A DNA stretch of 64,000 bases from Pseudomonadota bacterium (GCA_023433305.1 JAEZCZ010000021.1:1-64000), one strand, 5' to 3'; shown: positions 18,394 through 27,524, numbered from the stretch's first letter. Translations and numbers: made by a program. Notes: a model not told the origin generated them from the sequence alone.

Positions 18394-19426
18394 CCTCAGG
18401 GTTCCGCCGGTTCTGGCGGACCGACCACCAGAACGAGAGCCCGATCAGGAACACGCCGATCAGCCCGGTGATGACTTCGGGCACGTGGGCCACGGCCCCG
18501 AACAGCATGATTCCGCCAAGCGCGATGATCGCCCAGAAGGCGCCGTGTTCGAGATAGGCGTACTCGGCCAGCGTGCCCTTCTTGACGAGGTGGATCGTCA
18601 TCGACCGCACGAAAATGGCGCCGATCGAAAGGCCGAGAGCGATGACCACCATGTTGTTGGAGAGGGCGAAGGCGCCGATCACGCCGTCGAAGCTGAAGCT
18701 GGCGTCGAGGACGTTGAGATAGAGGAAGCCGCCGAGGCCGGAGCGGACCGCGGCGCCCGCGAGCTTGCGCTTCTCATCCTGGATTTCGAGCGCGGTGTTG
18801 ATCGCCTCCACCGAGATGAAGGTGACGATACCGAGGATGCCGGCGATGATGAAGGTCAACGCGTCCTCGGTCGAAAGCAGGCTGGAGATCCCCCACAACA
18901 CCAGCAGGAGAAGACCGATCTCGACCGCTTTAACGGCGGAAACAGCGGCGAGCTTGCGCTCCACGACGCCGATCCAATGGACCTCCTTGTCGGCGTCGAA
19001 AAAGAACTTCAGCCCGACCATCGCGAGAAAGGCGCCGCCGAACCCGGCGATGCCGACGCCTGCGGAGGAGACGATCCGTTCATACTCCTCAGGCTGGGTC
19101 AACGAGAGGCGAACGGCTTCGACCGGCCCGAGGCCCGCTGCGATGGCCACAATCGCCAGCGGAAAGACGATGCGCATGCCGAAGACGGCGAACGCGATAC
19201 CCCAGAGCAGGAAGCGCTGTTGCCAAACCTCGTCCATCTCCTTGAGCACGGTCGCATTGACGACCGCGTTATCGAAGCTGAGCGAGACTTCGAGGATCGA
19301 CAGCACCACGATGATCCACAGGATCTGCATCGTGCCTGCGACGGTTCCCGTACTCATCCATCCGTACCAGACGCCGAGCGCGAGGCACACGAGCGAGAAC
19401 ACGATCGAGAAGCGGTAGTATTGCAT
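18368..19426 (-). CDS. DUF475 (TerC-superfamily) integral membrane protein
   Basis: This 352-residue protein has about nine transmembrane helices. Acidic residues are embedded in membrane segments, as in SILEVSLSFDNAVVNATVL and NVLDASFSFDGVIGAFALSN; these paired E/D-N motifs define the TerC/DUF475 transporter superfamily. Members are implicated in metal (manganese, calcium, tellurite) resistance or export, but DUF475 itself is not well characterised. It converges on, and overlaps by 26 bases, the upstream-listed transporter gene. An unusual bipartite intergenic element lies 135 bases upstream of its start. Confidence 0.88.
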   Translation of the reverse strand: MQYYRFSIVFSLVCLALGVWYGWMSTGTVAGTMQILWIIVVLSILEVSLSFDNAVVNATVLKEMDEVWQQRFLLWGIAFAVFGMRIVFPLAIVAIAAGLGPVEAVRLSLTQPEEYERIVSSAGVGIAGFGGAFLAMVGLKFFFDADKEVHWIGVVERKLAAVSAVKAVEIGLLLLVLWGISSLLSTEDALTFIIAGILGIVTFISVEAINTALEIQDEKRKLAGAAVRSGLGGFLYLNVLDASFSFDGVIGAFALSNNMVVIALGLSIGAIFVRSMTIHLVKKGTLAEYAYLEHGAFWAIIALGGIMLFGAVAHVPEVITGLIGVFLIGLSFWWSVRQNRRNPEANAALPID

Positions 19427-19560
19427 GGAGTTCAGTCTACCTGACGGACTTGAGCGGGTGTCGATTGGGCGCCTGCGCCAAGAGTGGGCCTCGCGCCAAC
19501 GGAAATGACTGATTCCGGTTCATGTTCCGGCCTCGCTCCGCCGCACGAAGTTCACAGGAG

Positions 19561-19693
19561 GTTGACGGGGTTGACACAGTCCTGGGCAAAAAATCCGCTT
19601 CTCGCCCGAACCCTCGCGGTGAAGGTCGACTCGGACGGGGCAGTCACACAGGCCATGCGTCCCGGTGGCACAAGTTGCCGCCTGTAGGAAAGC
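19561..19693. repeat. Bipartite intergenic element, copy A
   Basis: This non-coding stretch shares architecture with 61568-61701. It opens with GTTGAC-N3-GTTGAC (19561-19575). Next comes a block TTGACACAGTCCTGGG plus CAAAAAATCCG (19571-19597), which matches copy B at 23 of 27 positions. A variable 85-base middle follows, then the block TGTAGGAAAGC (19683-19693), identical in both copies. Read on the minus strand the run CGGATTTTTT could end a short transcript. It lies between panB and the DUF475 gene, both on the minus strand. The function is unknown. Confidence 0.6.
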
Positions 19694-19700
19694 GATTTGG

Positions 19701-20570
19701 CTACTCGGCCCGGTAGGTCTGCTCTTCGCCCGGAAAGGTCCGCGCCCTGACGTCGGCGGCATAGGCCGCCGCGGCGGCGGAGATCGTTTCGGCGAGCGCT
19801 TCGTAGCGTTTCACGAAGCGCGGCACGCGCTCGAACATGCCGAGCATGTCTTCGGTCACGAGAACCTGCCCATCGCATTTGGCGGAGGCGCCGATGCCGA
19901 TGGTGGGGCAGGCCACGGCTCGCGTGACCTGTTCGGCAATCGGTTCGATCACTCCTTCGACAACGATGGAAAACGCGCCGGCATTGGCCAGCATGCGCGC
20001 GTCGCGCACGATCTTCGCGGCTTCGGCCTCGCTGCGGCCGCGCGCGCCGTAGCCGCCGAGGACATTGACCGCCTGCGGCGTCAGGCCGACGTGCCCCATG
20101 ACAGGAATACCGCGGTTGACGAGGAACTCGACGGTCTCGGCCATCGCTTCGCCGCCTTCGAGCTTCACCGCCGCCGCGCCGCTCGCCTTGAGCAGCCGCG
20201 CCGCACTGTCGAAAGCCTGTGCGGGCGAGGCTTCGTAGGAGCCGAACGGCATGTCGACCACGACCACCGCGTGATAGCTGCCGCGGACGACAGCGGCGGC
20301 ATGGTTGGCCATCATCTCGAGCGTGACGGGGACCGTGGAGGGAAGGCCGTAGATCACCTGCCCAAGCGAATCTCCGACCAGCAGCACGTCGCAATGCGAG
20401 TCGAGCAATTGCGCCTGTCGGGCCGTATAGGCCGTGAGCATGACGATCGGCTCGGCCGTGACCCCATCCGCCTTGCGCGCGCGGATCTTCGGGATCGTGA
20501 GCCGGCGCATCGGCTGCGGCGTGGGATTGGCGCGGCTGGTGGCGGTGTCGAGCTGGAAAGTCGTGGACAT
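19701..20570 (-). CDS. panB: 3-methyl-2-oxobutanoate hydroxymethyltransferase
   Basis: PanB makes ketopantoate from alpha-ketoisovalerate and methylene-tetrahydrofolate, the first committed step of pantothenate/CoA synthesis. At 289 residues it is slightly longer than usual because of an N-terminal extension (STTFQLDTATSRANPTPQP). The TIM-barrel metal and substrate residues are visible: MLTAYTARQAQLLD, LLVGDSLGQVIYG, VVDMPFGSYEAS, AVKLEGG, MGHVGLTPQ and TIGIGASAKCDGQVLV. It stands alone; panC is not adjacent. Copy A of the intergenic element is immediately downstream. Confidence 0.97.
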   Translation of the reverse strand: MSTTFQLDTATSRANPTPQPMRRLTIPKIRARKADGVTAEPIVMLTAYTARQAQLLDSHCDVLLVGDSLGQVIYGLPSTVPVTLEMMANHAAAVVRGSYHAVVVVDMPFGSYEASPAQAFDSAARLLKASGAAAVKLEGGEAMAETVEFLVNRGIPVMGHVGLTPQAVNVLGGYGARGRSEAEAAKIVRDARMLANAGAFSIVVEGVIEPIAEQVTRAVACPTIGIGASAKCDGQVLVTEDMLGMFERVPRFVKRYEALAETISAAAAAYAADVRARTFPGEEQTYRAE

Positions 20571-20706
20571 GTGCGGCTTTTAGGCGTCCGCATTCATTGT
20601 GCAAAGCACAGCGAAGCGGCTTGCCTTGAGCGTCGATGCGGTTAGCTTCGCAACCAGTTCAAGGGATCGGGCGCGCACGGCGCGTTTCCGAATTGAGGGG
20701 AACCGC

Positions 20707-22293
20707 ATGTTCGGTCGTGTCAAACCGCTCGACGCCATTCTTGCCACGGCTCAAAGGAAATCGCTGCACAGGTCGCTCGGCTGGTTCCAGCTGACCCTAC
20801 TCGGCATCGGCTGTGTCATCGGCACGGGCATCTTCGTTCTGACCTCGGTCGGGGCACAGAAGGCGGGGCCCGGCTTGATGCTGGCGTTCGCCATCGCCGG
20901 CCTCGTCTGCATTGTCGCGGCGTTCTGCTATGCCGAGATCGCGGCGATGATTCCGGTCGCGGGCAGTGCCTACACATATAGTTACGCCACGATCGGCGAG
21001 TTCTTCGCCTGGACCGTTGGCTGGGCCCTGATCATGGAATACGCGATCGCCGCCTCGGCGGTGTCCGTCGGATGGTCGGGATATTTCACCGGGACGATCC
21101 TGAACGAATTCCTCGGAATACAATTGCCACCCTGGCTAAGTGCCGGCCCGCTCGCGCTGGGCGGTATCGAGGGCGGCCTGATCAACCTGCCGGCGCTGTT
21201 CATCGCCTTGTTGGTCACCGGGCTCCTCGTCATCGGCACGAGCGAGAGCGCCAAGGTCAATGCCATTCTGGTGGCGATCAAGGTGGCCGCGCTCACAGCC
21301 TTCATCGCGCTGACCCTGACGAGCAGCGAGTTCGATAGCGACAAGTTCAACCCGTTCCTGCCCGCCGGCGTGTTCGGGGGTTTCGGCACGGGGCTGGGCG
21401 CCGTGGGGGCGGCGGCGACGATGTTCTTCGCCTACGTGGGCTTCGATGCGGTTTCGACCGCGGCCGAGGAAACCAAGGACCCGCAGCGCAACGTGCCGAT
21501 CGGCCTGATCGGCGCGCTGCTGTTCTGCACCGTGTTCTACATCCTGGTGGCGGCGGGCGCGATCGGCACGCTCGGCGGCCAACCGATCATGGGTGCGGCG
21601 GGGGTTCCGCTCGAAGCCGGGTCGCCGGAGCTCGCGCGGCAATGCGCGATGCCCGAACACGCCGAGGCGCTCGTCTGCTCGAACGAAGCGCTCGCCCACG
21701 TGCTGCGGGTGATTGGCTTCTCCGGCGTCGGCAACATGCTCGGCATCGCCGCCTTCCTGGCGCTGCCTTCGGTCATTCTCGTGCTGCTGTTCGGCCAGAC
21801 GCGGATCTTCTTCGTGATGAGCCGCGACGGACTGCTGCCCGAAGTGCTCAGCCGCGTTCATCCCAAGTTCCGCACGCCGCACGTGGTGACCGTGATCACC
21901 GGTTGCGCCGTCGCGATCGCGGCCGCTTTCTTCCCGGTGGGGCAGCTCGCCGACATCTCCAACGCGGGCACGCTCTATGCGTTCACGATGGTGGCCGTGG
22001 CGGTAATGATGCTGCGCAAGACCGATCCCACTCGCCATCGCCATTTCCGGGTTCCGGCGTTGTGGCTGATCGCGCCGCTGACAATCGTGGGCTGCGTGTT
22101 CCTGTTCCTCAACCTGCCAAGCGCGGCGATGCTGTTCCTGCCCGGATGGACCGTGCTCGGCCTGTTCGTCTACTTCCTCTACAGCCGTCACCGCAGCCAT
22201 CTCGGCCGCGGGATTGTCGAGGTGGTCGACGACATCGAAGGCGTCGAGCACGCGTTCCCGATCGATACGCCGGAAAGCAAGCCGAGGGGCTGA
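20707..22293 (+). CDS. APC-superfamily amino acid permease
   Basis: This 12-helix inner-membrane transporter (528 residues) belongs to the amino acid-polyamine-organocation family, cationic-amino-acid-transporter-like branch. TM1 holds the substrate-binding break TLLGIGCVIGTGIFVLTSVG, and FFAYVGFDAVSTAAEETKDP marks TM6 and the following loop; GQTRIFFVMSRDGLLPE is the conserved loop before TM9. A periplasmic insertion of about 45 residues near 300-345, containing two Cys, separates TM7 and TM8. I chose the ATG at 20707 because GAGGGG lies at proper spacing and the protein starts MFGRVKPLDAIL as homologues do. The transported amino acid cannot be read. Confidence 0.92.
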   Translation: MFGRVKPLDAILATAQRKSLHRSLGWFQLTLLGIGCVIGTGIFVLTSVGAQKAGPGLMLAFAIAGLVCIVAAFCYAEIAAMIPVAGSAYTYSYATIGEFFAWTVGWALIMEYAIAASAVSVGWSGYFTGTILNEFLGIQLPPWLSAGPLALGGIEGGLINLPALFIALLVTGLLVIGTSESAKVNAILVAIKVAALTAFIALTLTSSEFDSDKFNPFLPAGVFGGFGTGLGAVGAAATMFFAYVGFDAVSTAAEETKDPQRNVPIGLIGALLFCTVFYILVAAGAIGTLGGQPIMGAAGVPLEAGSPELARQCAMPEHAEALVCSNEALAHVLRVIGFSGVGNMLGIAAFLALPSVILVLLFGQTRIFFVMSRDGLLPEVLSRVHPKFRTPHVVTVITGCAVAIAAAFFPVGQLADISNAGTLYAFTMVAVAVMMLRKTDPTRHRHFRVPALWLIAPLTIVGCVFLFLNLPSAAMLFLPGWTVLGLFVYFLYSRHRSHLGRGIVEVVDDIEGVEHAFPIDTPESKPRG

Positions 22294-22305
22294 GCGTTGC
22301 GATAA

Positions 22306-22333
22306 GGGCCGCCCCGTTCCCACGGAGCGGCCC
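22306..22333. terminator. Strong hairpin between convergent genes
   Basis: GGGCCGC and GCGGCCC (seven pairs) enclose a second stem CCGT/ACGG with a 4-base TCCC loop. It lies between the stop of the permease (22293) and that of the convergent PPOX-fold gene (22363). There is no clear T tract on either side, so it may act as a processing or pausing structure or as a bidirectional terminator. Confidence 0.5.
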
Positions 22334-22362
22334 ACGCGCGTGACGAACGCGTCCGAAGGGCG

Positions 22363-22833
22363 CTAGAGCGCCGTTTCGACGTGATCGTCTGCCGCTTCCT
22401 GTCGAACATCGAAGCCGAGCAGCATCTTCGCAGTATCGATGAAGCCCATGTCGGCATTCCAGATCTCGGCCCGGCCGAGGTCCATCCGCAGCATGAGCAA
22501 GTTCGGGTCGTCCTTGCCGCCGGGGAACCAGGCTTCGAGCGGCTGGCTCCATTCTTCATCCAACCGGGCGCGGTCGGTTTCCTCGCTGAGCGTGCCGGCA
22601 AGGCGGGCGAAGAGATCGTGGCCCTTGCCGGCGAAGGTCGCGGTGGCGGGTCCGCCGGCTGCAAGCGGGCCGCTGCGGCTATGGAAGAACCAGATCGCGC
22701 CGTGCGCCTCGCGGTCGAGCTGGGCGGTCATCGGCACGGCGGTGTGGGGATCGGCGTCGCGCTGGACGAACAGGAACGGACTGTCGCCGAGCGCGGTCCA
22801 GAACTTGTGCTTGAGACGGTCGGTGTCGGTCAT
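22363..22833 (-). CDS. Pyridoxamine-5'-phosphate-oxidase-fold (general stress protein type) protein
   Basis: This is a flavin-reductase-like split-barrel protein of 156 residues. The sequence starts DRLKHKFWTALGDSPFLFVQ, has the core strand DREAHGAIWFFHSRSG near residue 40, and a LMLRMDLGRAEIWNAD strand near 115. It corresponds to the Pfam Pyrid_ox_like group, which includes flavin-binding general stress proteins. No catalytic role is established. It sits divergently from imuA with 104 bases between the starts. Confidence 0.85.
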   Translation of the reverse strand: MTDTDRLKHKFWTALGDSPFLFVQRDADPHTAVPMTAQLDREAHGAIWFFHSRSGPLAAGGPATATFAGKGHDLFARLAGTLSEETDRARLDEEWSQPLEAWFPGGKDDPNLLMLRMDLGRAEIWNADMGFIDTAKMLLGFDVRQEAADDHVETAL

Positions 22834-22884
22834 GGGACGGGGTTCCTTTTCCCAATCAAAACGCAGGGGAAGAGGTGGTTCCGT

Positions 22885-22919
22885 TTGCGAATCGGCAAGC
22901 GCGGGAACATAATAAGAAC
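22885..22919 (+). promoter_or_regulatory. SOS promoter of imuA with LexA box
   Basis: TTGCGA (22885-22890) and CATAAT (22908-22913) form a sigma-70-like promoter with 17-base spacing. Over the -10 region lies GAAC-N7-GAAC (22905-22919), which on the other strand is GTTC-TTATTAT-GTTC, the alphaproteobacterial LexA operator. LexA bound here would block transcription of the imuA-imuB cassette until DNA damage. Confidence 0.85.
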
Positions 22920-22937
22920 ATTGGAGTCGATTCGCAC

Positions 22938-23678
22938 ATGGACTTGTCTGCTTTCCTCACGGGCGGCGCGCTTTCACCGTCGCAGCCCCGCGTACCTCGT
23001 TGGCGTCCGGACTTGTCCGGCGAAGATGCGGCCACACCGCACAGCGAGATCTTCGCGGCGGGAAACGACGGCAGCGGAGCGGCGCTGGCGCTCGCCCTGG
23101 CGGTGCAGGGTGCCGTCATACAGGATGGCCGCAACCTGCTGTGGGTGCAGGACCAGGCCTCGCGGCGGCTCAATGGACGGCCTTACCGGGCGGGCCTGCC
23201 GCCCGAATTGCGGACGCGCGTGATCCACGTCGCGGCCCGCAAGCCGGAGGATGCGCTGTTCGCGCTTGAGGAAGGGGTGCGCTGCCGCGATCTCGCCTGC
23301 GTGATCGGCGAGATCGCGGGCAATCCCAGGGCGCTCGACTTCACCGCCTCGCGGCGGCTCACGCTCGCGGCGGAAAGGCACGGCGTGCCGCTGTTCCTCG
23401 TCCGCCACGATGCGCAAGCCGACCTCAGCTCGGCGCGAATGCGCTGGCAGGCGAGCGCCGCGCCTTCGCTGCCGCCGCGCTGGAACCCCGAGGCGCCGGG
23501 CCGACCCGCCTGGCGCGCCGAGCTGTTCCGCGCGCGTGCCCACGCCCCTGGAGAATGGATTCTGCGCGATGACGGACATGGTCTCGCCGCCGACCGCTCT
23601 GCCTTCCCGGAAACCCGAACGCCGGATCATGGCGATCTGGTTGCCGCGGCTGGCGGTCGATCGCTGGCGGCACGCTGA
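22938..23678 (+). CDS. imuA: ImuA (SulA/RecA-like accessory factor of the mutagenesis cassette)
   Basis: ImuA is the RecA/SulA-like partner of ImuB and DnaE2 in damage-induced mutagenesis. The 246 residues contain the RecA-core-like pattern (AAGNDGSGAALALALAVQ, RNLLWVQDQASRR, DLACVIGEIAGNPRALDFTA, TLAAERHGVPLFLVRHDA), with the nucleotide-binding P-loop degenerate, as is usual in ImuA. I chose the ATG at 22938, 18 bases after the LexA box; GGAG stands upstream. The 3' end overlaps the start of imuB by about 110 bases, more than is typical. The C-terminal tail is Arg/Asp-rich and poorly conserved. Confidence 0.88.
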   Translation: MDLSAFLTGGALSPSQPRVPRWRPDLSGEDAATPHSEIFAAGNDGSGAALALALAVQGAVIQDGRNLLWVQDQASRRLNGRPYRAGLPPELRTRVIHVAARKPEDALFALEEGVRCRDLACVIGEIAGNPRALDFTASRRLTLAAERHGVPLFLVRHDAQADLSSARMRWQASAAPSLPPRWNPEAPGRPAWRAELFRARAHAPGEWILRDDGHGLAADRSAFPETRTPDHGDLVAAAGGRSLAAR

Positions 23679-25173
23679 AGCCCGCGCGCGCGGCGAAGAT
23701 GAGGACGCCCAGAGCGATCTGGAGCCGGTCGCGCTGGTTGCCGAAACCGCGCACGGGCCCCGGATCGTGGCGGCCAACGATGCGGGGCTGACGGCGGGGG
23801 CGCGGCCGGGCATGCCGCTCGTCGACGCGCGCACGCTCTGCCCCTCGCTGAGAGCCGTGCCCGAAGACGCGGCGGGCGACCTCGCGTTTCTCGAGCGGCT
23901 GGCGATCTGGGCGCAGCGTTGGGGACCGGGGACCGCGCTCGACGCCCCCGATGGGCTGCTGGTCGACGTCAGCGCGGTCGCGCACCTGTTCGGAGGCGAA
24001 GCGGAGCTGCTGGCCGACGTACAGGGCCGTCTCGCCGCGCAAGGATTGAGCGCCCGCGCGGCGATCGCGCCGACCGCGGGGGCCGCCTGGGCGCTCGCGC
24101 ATTACGGACCCGATCGGGCGATTCTGCCCGGGAACGAGGATGGCGAGAGACGACTGGCCGATCTTCCGGTCGGCGCCTTGCGACTCGATCCCGCCGCGGT
24201 GCTGGTGTTGCGCCGGCTCGGGCTCAAGCGGATCGGCGACTTGTCGGGGGTCGGTCGCGACGCGCTCAAGCGCCGTTTCCGCAGCCGCTCGCCCGCCGCC
24301 AACCCGCTGCTGCGGCTCGACCAGTTGCTCGGCCGCCTGGCAGAGCCGCTGCTTCCCGTCGTGGCGGTGCCTCCGGCCATGGCGCAGCGGCGGCTGCTCG
24401 AGCCGATCCGCCATCGCGAGCTGCTCGACCAGGTCGCCGCCGATCTTGCCGCCGAGCTCGCGTGCGAGCTGGAACGTCGCGGCGAGGGGGCTCGCCGGAT
24501 CGAGCTCGGGCTGTGGCGGGTCGATGGCGAGGTGACGGTGCGCAGCCTCGAGCTTGCCGCGGCGAGCCGCGATCCGGCGCACAGCGCGCGCCTGTTCGCG
24601 GCCAAGCTCGACGACGTCGACGCCGGCTTCGGCATCGACCTCGCGCGAATGCGCGCCGTCTGGGCCGAGCCTCTCACGGTTGCGCAGACCGATCTGGACG
24701 AGGGCGCCGAACCGCCCGGCACGTCGCTCGCGACCTGCATCGACCGGCTGACGGTGCGTCTGGGGGCGGATGTCGTTCGCCGCCCGGTGCCTTACCCCAG
24801 CCACATCCCCGAGCGCGCCCAGCGCTGGTAGCCGCCGCTCGCGCCCGAGCCCGTCTCGCAGGGAGAGCTCGCGTTCCACGCGCGCCCGCTCAAGCTGCTC
24901 GACAAGGCCGAGAAGATTGCGGTGCTCTACGCCACGCCTGACGGCTATCCGAAGCAGTTCCGCTGGCGCGGCAATGTGCATGAAATCGCCCGCGTCGAAG
25001 GCCCCGAGCGCATCGCCCCCGAATGGTGGCGCGAGAAGGGCGGCACGCGGCTGCGCGACTACTACCGCATCGAGGACCGCCAAGGCCGCCGCTACTGGAT
25101 CTACCGCGCCGGCCTCATCGGCGACGGACGCGGCGGGCTGCCCGACTGGTTCCTGCAGGGGCTGTGCGGATGA
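23569..25173 (+). pseudogene. imuB: ImuB (Y-family polymerase-like) interrupted by an in-frame TAG
   Basis: The first part (420 codons) reads MAIWLPRLAVDRWRHAEARA from its second possible start and continues with an ImuB palm/fingers/little-finger region (VAANDAGLTAGARPGMPLVD, LVDVSAVAHLFGGEAELL). As in all ImuB proteins, the catalytic acidic residues of active Y-family polymerases are not preserved. A TAG at 24829-24831 ends it after PERAQRW. The same frame then stays open for 113 codons to 25173 and clearly encodes the conserved ImuB C terminus (RPLKLLDKAEKIAVLYATP, RLRDYYRIEDRQGRRYW, GLPDWFLQGLCG). The stop is therefore a nonsense change or a base-call error. No dnaE2 follows. Confidence 0.88.
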
Positions 25174-25180
25174 GAACGAT

Positions 25181-25206
25181 GAAGGCCTGACAGGTACGCG
25201 GCCTTC
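25181..25206. terminator. Hairpin between imuB and moaB (convergent)
   Basis: GAAGGCC (25181-25187) and GGCCTTC (25200-25206) pair perfectly around a 12-base loop, in the 75-base space between two converging genes. The lack of a T run makes classical intrinsic termination uncertain. Confidence 0.4.
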
Positions 25207-25248
25207 GAGGTGCCCCGTTTCGGAACGCCCGCACCGGGCTGAGCGACG

Positions 25249-25776
25249 CTACTTCTCCCGCAGCCGGGGCATCAGTTCGACGAAGTTGCAGGGGCGGTTG
25301 CGGCTGTCGAGTTGCTCGGCGAGGATGCGGTCCCAGCCGTCCTTCACCGCTCCGTTGGAGCCGGGCAGCGCGAAGATGTAGGTGCCGCGTGAGACGGCGG
25401 CGCAGGCGCGCGACTGGACGGTGCTGGTGCCGATCGTCTGATAGCTGACCCAGCGGAACAGCTCGCCGAATCCCTCGATGGTCTTTTCCTTGACGCGGTC
25501 GATGGCCTCGGGGGTCACGTCCCGGCCGGTCAGGCCCGTGCCGCCGGTCGAGACGATCGCGTCGATCTCGGGATCGTCGATCCAGTTGTTGAAGCGCCGC
25601 ACGATGACGTCGGCGTCGTCCTTCTCGATCGCCCGCGCAGCGAGGCGGTGGCCGGCGGCCTTGATCCGCTCGGCGAGCAGGTCGCCCGAGGTGTCCTCGT
25701 CGGGTCCGCGCGTGTCGGAGACGGTGAGCACAGCGATGTTGATCTGCTTGAATTCGCGGGTTTCGTCGATCGCCAT
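25249..25776 (-). CDS. moaB: Molybdenum cofactor biosynthesis protein B
   Basis: MoaB-type adenylyltransferase fold protein (175 residues) of molybdopterin synthesis. Typical elements are INIAVLTVSDTRGPDEDTSG near the N terminus, DAIVSTGGTGLTGRDVTPEA (molybdopterin-binding loop) near residue 77, and FALPGSNGAVKDGWDRIL near residue 136. The protein ends CNFVELMPRLREK like other alphaproteobacterial MoaB proteins. The start ATG overlaps the stop of the upstream transglycosylase by one base, so the two are coupled. No other moa gene is nearby. Confidence 0.94.
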   Translation of the reverse strand: MAIDETREFKQINIAVLTVSDTRGPDEDTSGDLLAERIKAAGHRLAARAIEKDDADVIVRRFNNWIDDPEIDAIVSTGGTGLTGRDVTPEAIDRVKEKTIEGFGELFRWVSYQTIGTSTVQSRACAAVSRGTYIFALPGSNGAVKDGWDRILAEQLDSRNRPCNFVELMPRLREK

Positions 25777-27524
25777 CAGTCGCGGCTCGCGGAGAGATAG
25801 GCGCGGCCGTCGCCGGCGCCGGGGAACATTGGCCAGGCGTTCTGCGCCAGGGCGGCGCGGCTGGCGGACAGGGCCTGGGCCTGCCGCTCGTACATCCAGT
25901 AGTTTCGCATCACGATCGCCACGTAGCTGCGGGTTTCCCAATAGGGAATGGATTCCATCCACAGCAGCGGATCGCCCTGGTCGTTGATCTCGTAGTTCCA
26001 GCGGGTGACCGGGGTGAGCCCGGCGTTGTAGGCCGCCATGATCTTCGGGAGCGTGCCGCCGGTCGCCGGGCTGTCGCGCAGCATCTCGAGATTGCGTTGG
26101 CCAAAGGCGAGGTTCACGCGCGGATCGAAGATGTCGACCTGGCTGGCATTGAGCCCGAGCCGCGGGGCATGCTCGCGCACGGTGATCGGAGTGATTTGCA
26201 TCAGCCCCTGCGCCTGGGCCGGGCTCACCGCTGAGGCGCGGAAGTTCGATTCCTGCAGCGTGTGCGCATAGGCGAGCGCGGGATCGACCCGCCACCCGGT
26301 GGTCGGGACCCATTTCGGCGCCGGATAGTGCGAGGCCGGATCGGGAGCGCCGCCGTTGGGCGCGTTGTGGGCCATGTAGAGCTGGGTCGAAGGCAGGCTC
26401 AACTCGCGGGCGAGGCGGGATAGTGCGGCGTAGTCGTCGGGATCGCCGATGCGCGCCTGGTGCAGCAGGACCTGGCTCGACAGCTCGTCGCGGCCGATCT
26501 CGGCGAGCGCGACTGCGATGCGGACGTTCTCGTTGCCGCCGACGCGCCGCCAATCGGCATCGCCGAACTCGGCCCCCGCGACGCGCGCCGGCAAAGTGAC
26601 GCCAAGCTGCTCGGCTGCGAGCATGCCGTAAAGCGTCTGATCGTCGCCCGCCGCGCTGCGGAACAGAGCATTGCTGCGCTCCGGCTGACGGCAGCGCAGA
26701 GCCGCGCGGCCGGCCCAGTAATATGCCGCGGAGCGCAGTTCGGGGTTCTGCGCTCCATAGGCCGCGCGCTCGAACGCCGCGCCCGACTGCGCGCAATCGC
26801 CGAGGCGCCAGGCGGCGAGGCCCATCGTCCAGTCGCCCTCCGCCACCCAGGCACCGCTGCCTTGCGCGACCGTCGCCGCCTGCGCGAGCGCCTCGGGGTC
26901 GCGGTTCTCGATGTAGTAGCTCCACGCCACCTTCTGGCGCCATTCGGCGCGCGCAGCGGGGCTGAGCGAAGCGTCGATCCCGTCGAGGAGAAGTCGCGCG
27001 CCGTCCGGATCGTCGTTGCTGATCCGCTCCTGGATCGCGGTGGCGATCGAAGCCGGCATCGTGCCGTCGTCGATCGAGCGCGGACGCGTCCGCTTGGGGA
27101 CCGAGCCGGTCGAATGAAACGGCCGCGCCGAGGGCAAATCGGGCATCTGCGTCGCGCCGCGTGTCAGCCCCAGGCGGGCGAGTTGCGCGGCTTGCGGCAG
27201 GTTGCGGCCGCGCGACATCCAGGACTCGATTTGCGGTAGCTCCACGCGCGGCGAATTGGCGGCGAGGTAAAGCTCGGCCACGGCGACGGGGTGGAGGAGC
27301 CCGTCGCCCCTCTGTGCGAGCAGCGACTGTGCCCCGACCCAGTCCTGCCGGTCGATCGCGGCGAACACGGCGGCGTAATAGTCTTGCGATTGCTGGTCGA
27401 GCTGGCGCGGGACCGCGCTTTGGGCGGCGCGCGCGGTGTAGTAGTCGTGGGTCGGCTGCGCAGCGGATGGAGCCGTGACCAGCACGGTTACCGCGGCGGC
27501 GAGTACGGGTAGCAGTCTCTTCAA
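25776..27524 (-). CDS. Soluble-type lytic murein transglycosylase
   Basis: This periplasmic enzyme (582 residues) cleaves peptidoglycan to 1,6-anhydro-muropeptides. It has a signal peptide (KRLLPVLAAAVTVLVTAPSAAQ), a long superhelical alpha-domain as in Slt70, and a C-terminal SLT catalytic domain. There the catalytic Glu lies in AHTLQESNFRASAVSPAQAQ, followed by GLMQITP and IMAAYNAGLTPVTRW. I favour the TTG at 27524 as start: GAGGG precedes it, it overlaps the stop of the upstream gene as TTGA, and the chain then begins directly with the signal peptide. An ATG 13 codons earlier (27563) is the alternative. Confidence 0.92.
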   Translation of the reverse strand: MKRLLPVLAAAVTVLVTAPSAAQPTHDYYTARAAQSAVPRQLDQQSQDYYAAVFAAIDRQDWVGAQSLLAQRGDGLLHPVAVAELYLAANSPRVELPQIESWMSRGRNLPQAAQLARLGLTRGATQMPDLPSARPFHSTGSVPKRTRPRSIDDGTMPASIATAIQERISNDDPDGARLLLDGIDASLSPAARAEWRQKVAWSYYIENRDPEALAQAATVAQGSGAWVAEGDWTMGLAAWRLGDCAQSGAAFERAAYGAQNPELRSAAYYWAGRAALRCRQPERSNALFRSAAGDDQTLYGMLAAEQLGVTLPARVAGAEFGDADWRRVGGNENVRIAVALAEIGRDELSSQVLLHQARIGDPDDYAALSRLARELSLPSTQLYMAHNAPNGGAPDPASHYPAPKWVPTTGWRVDPALAYAHTLQESNFRASAVSPAQAQGLMQITPITVREHAPRLGLNASQVDIFDPRVNLAFGQRNLEMLRDSPATGGTLPKIMAAYNAGLTPVTRWNYEINDQGDPLLWMESIPYWETRSYVAIVMRNYWMYERQAQALSASRAALAQNAWPMFPGAGDGRAYLSASRD

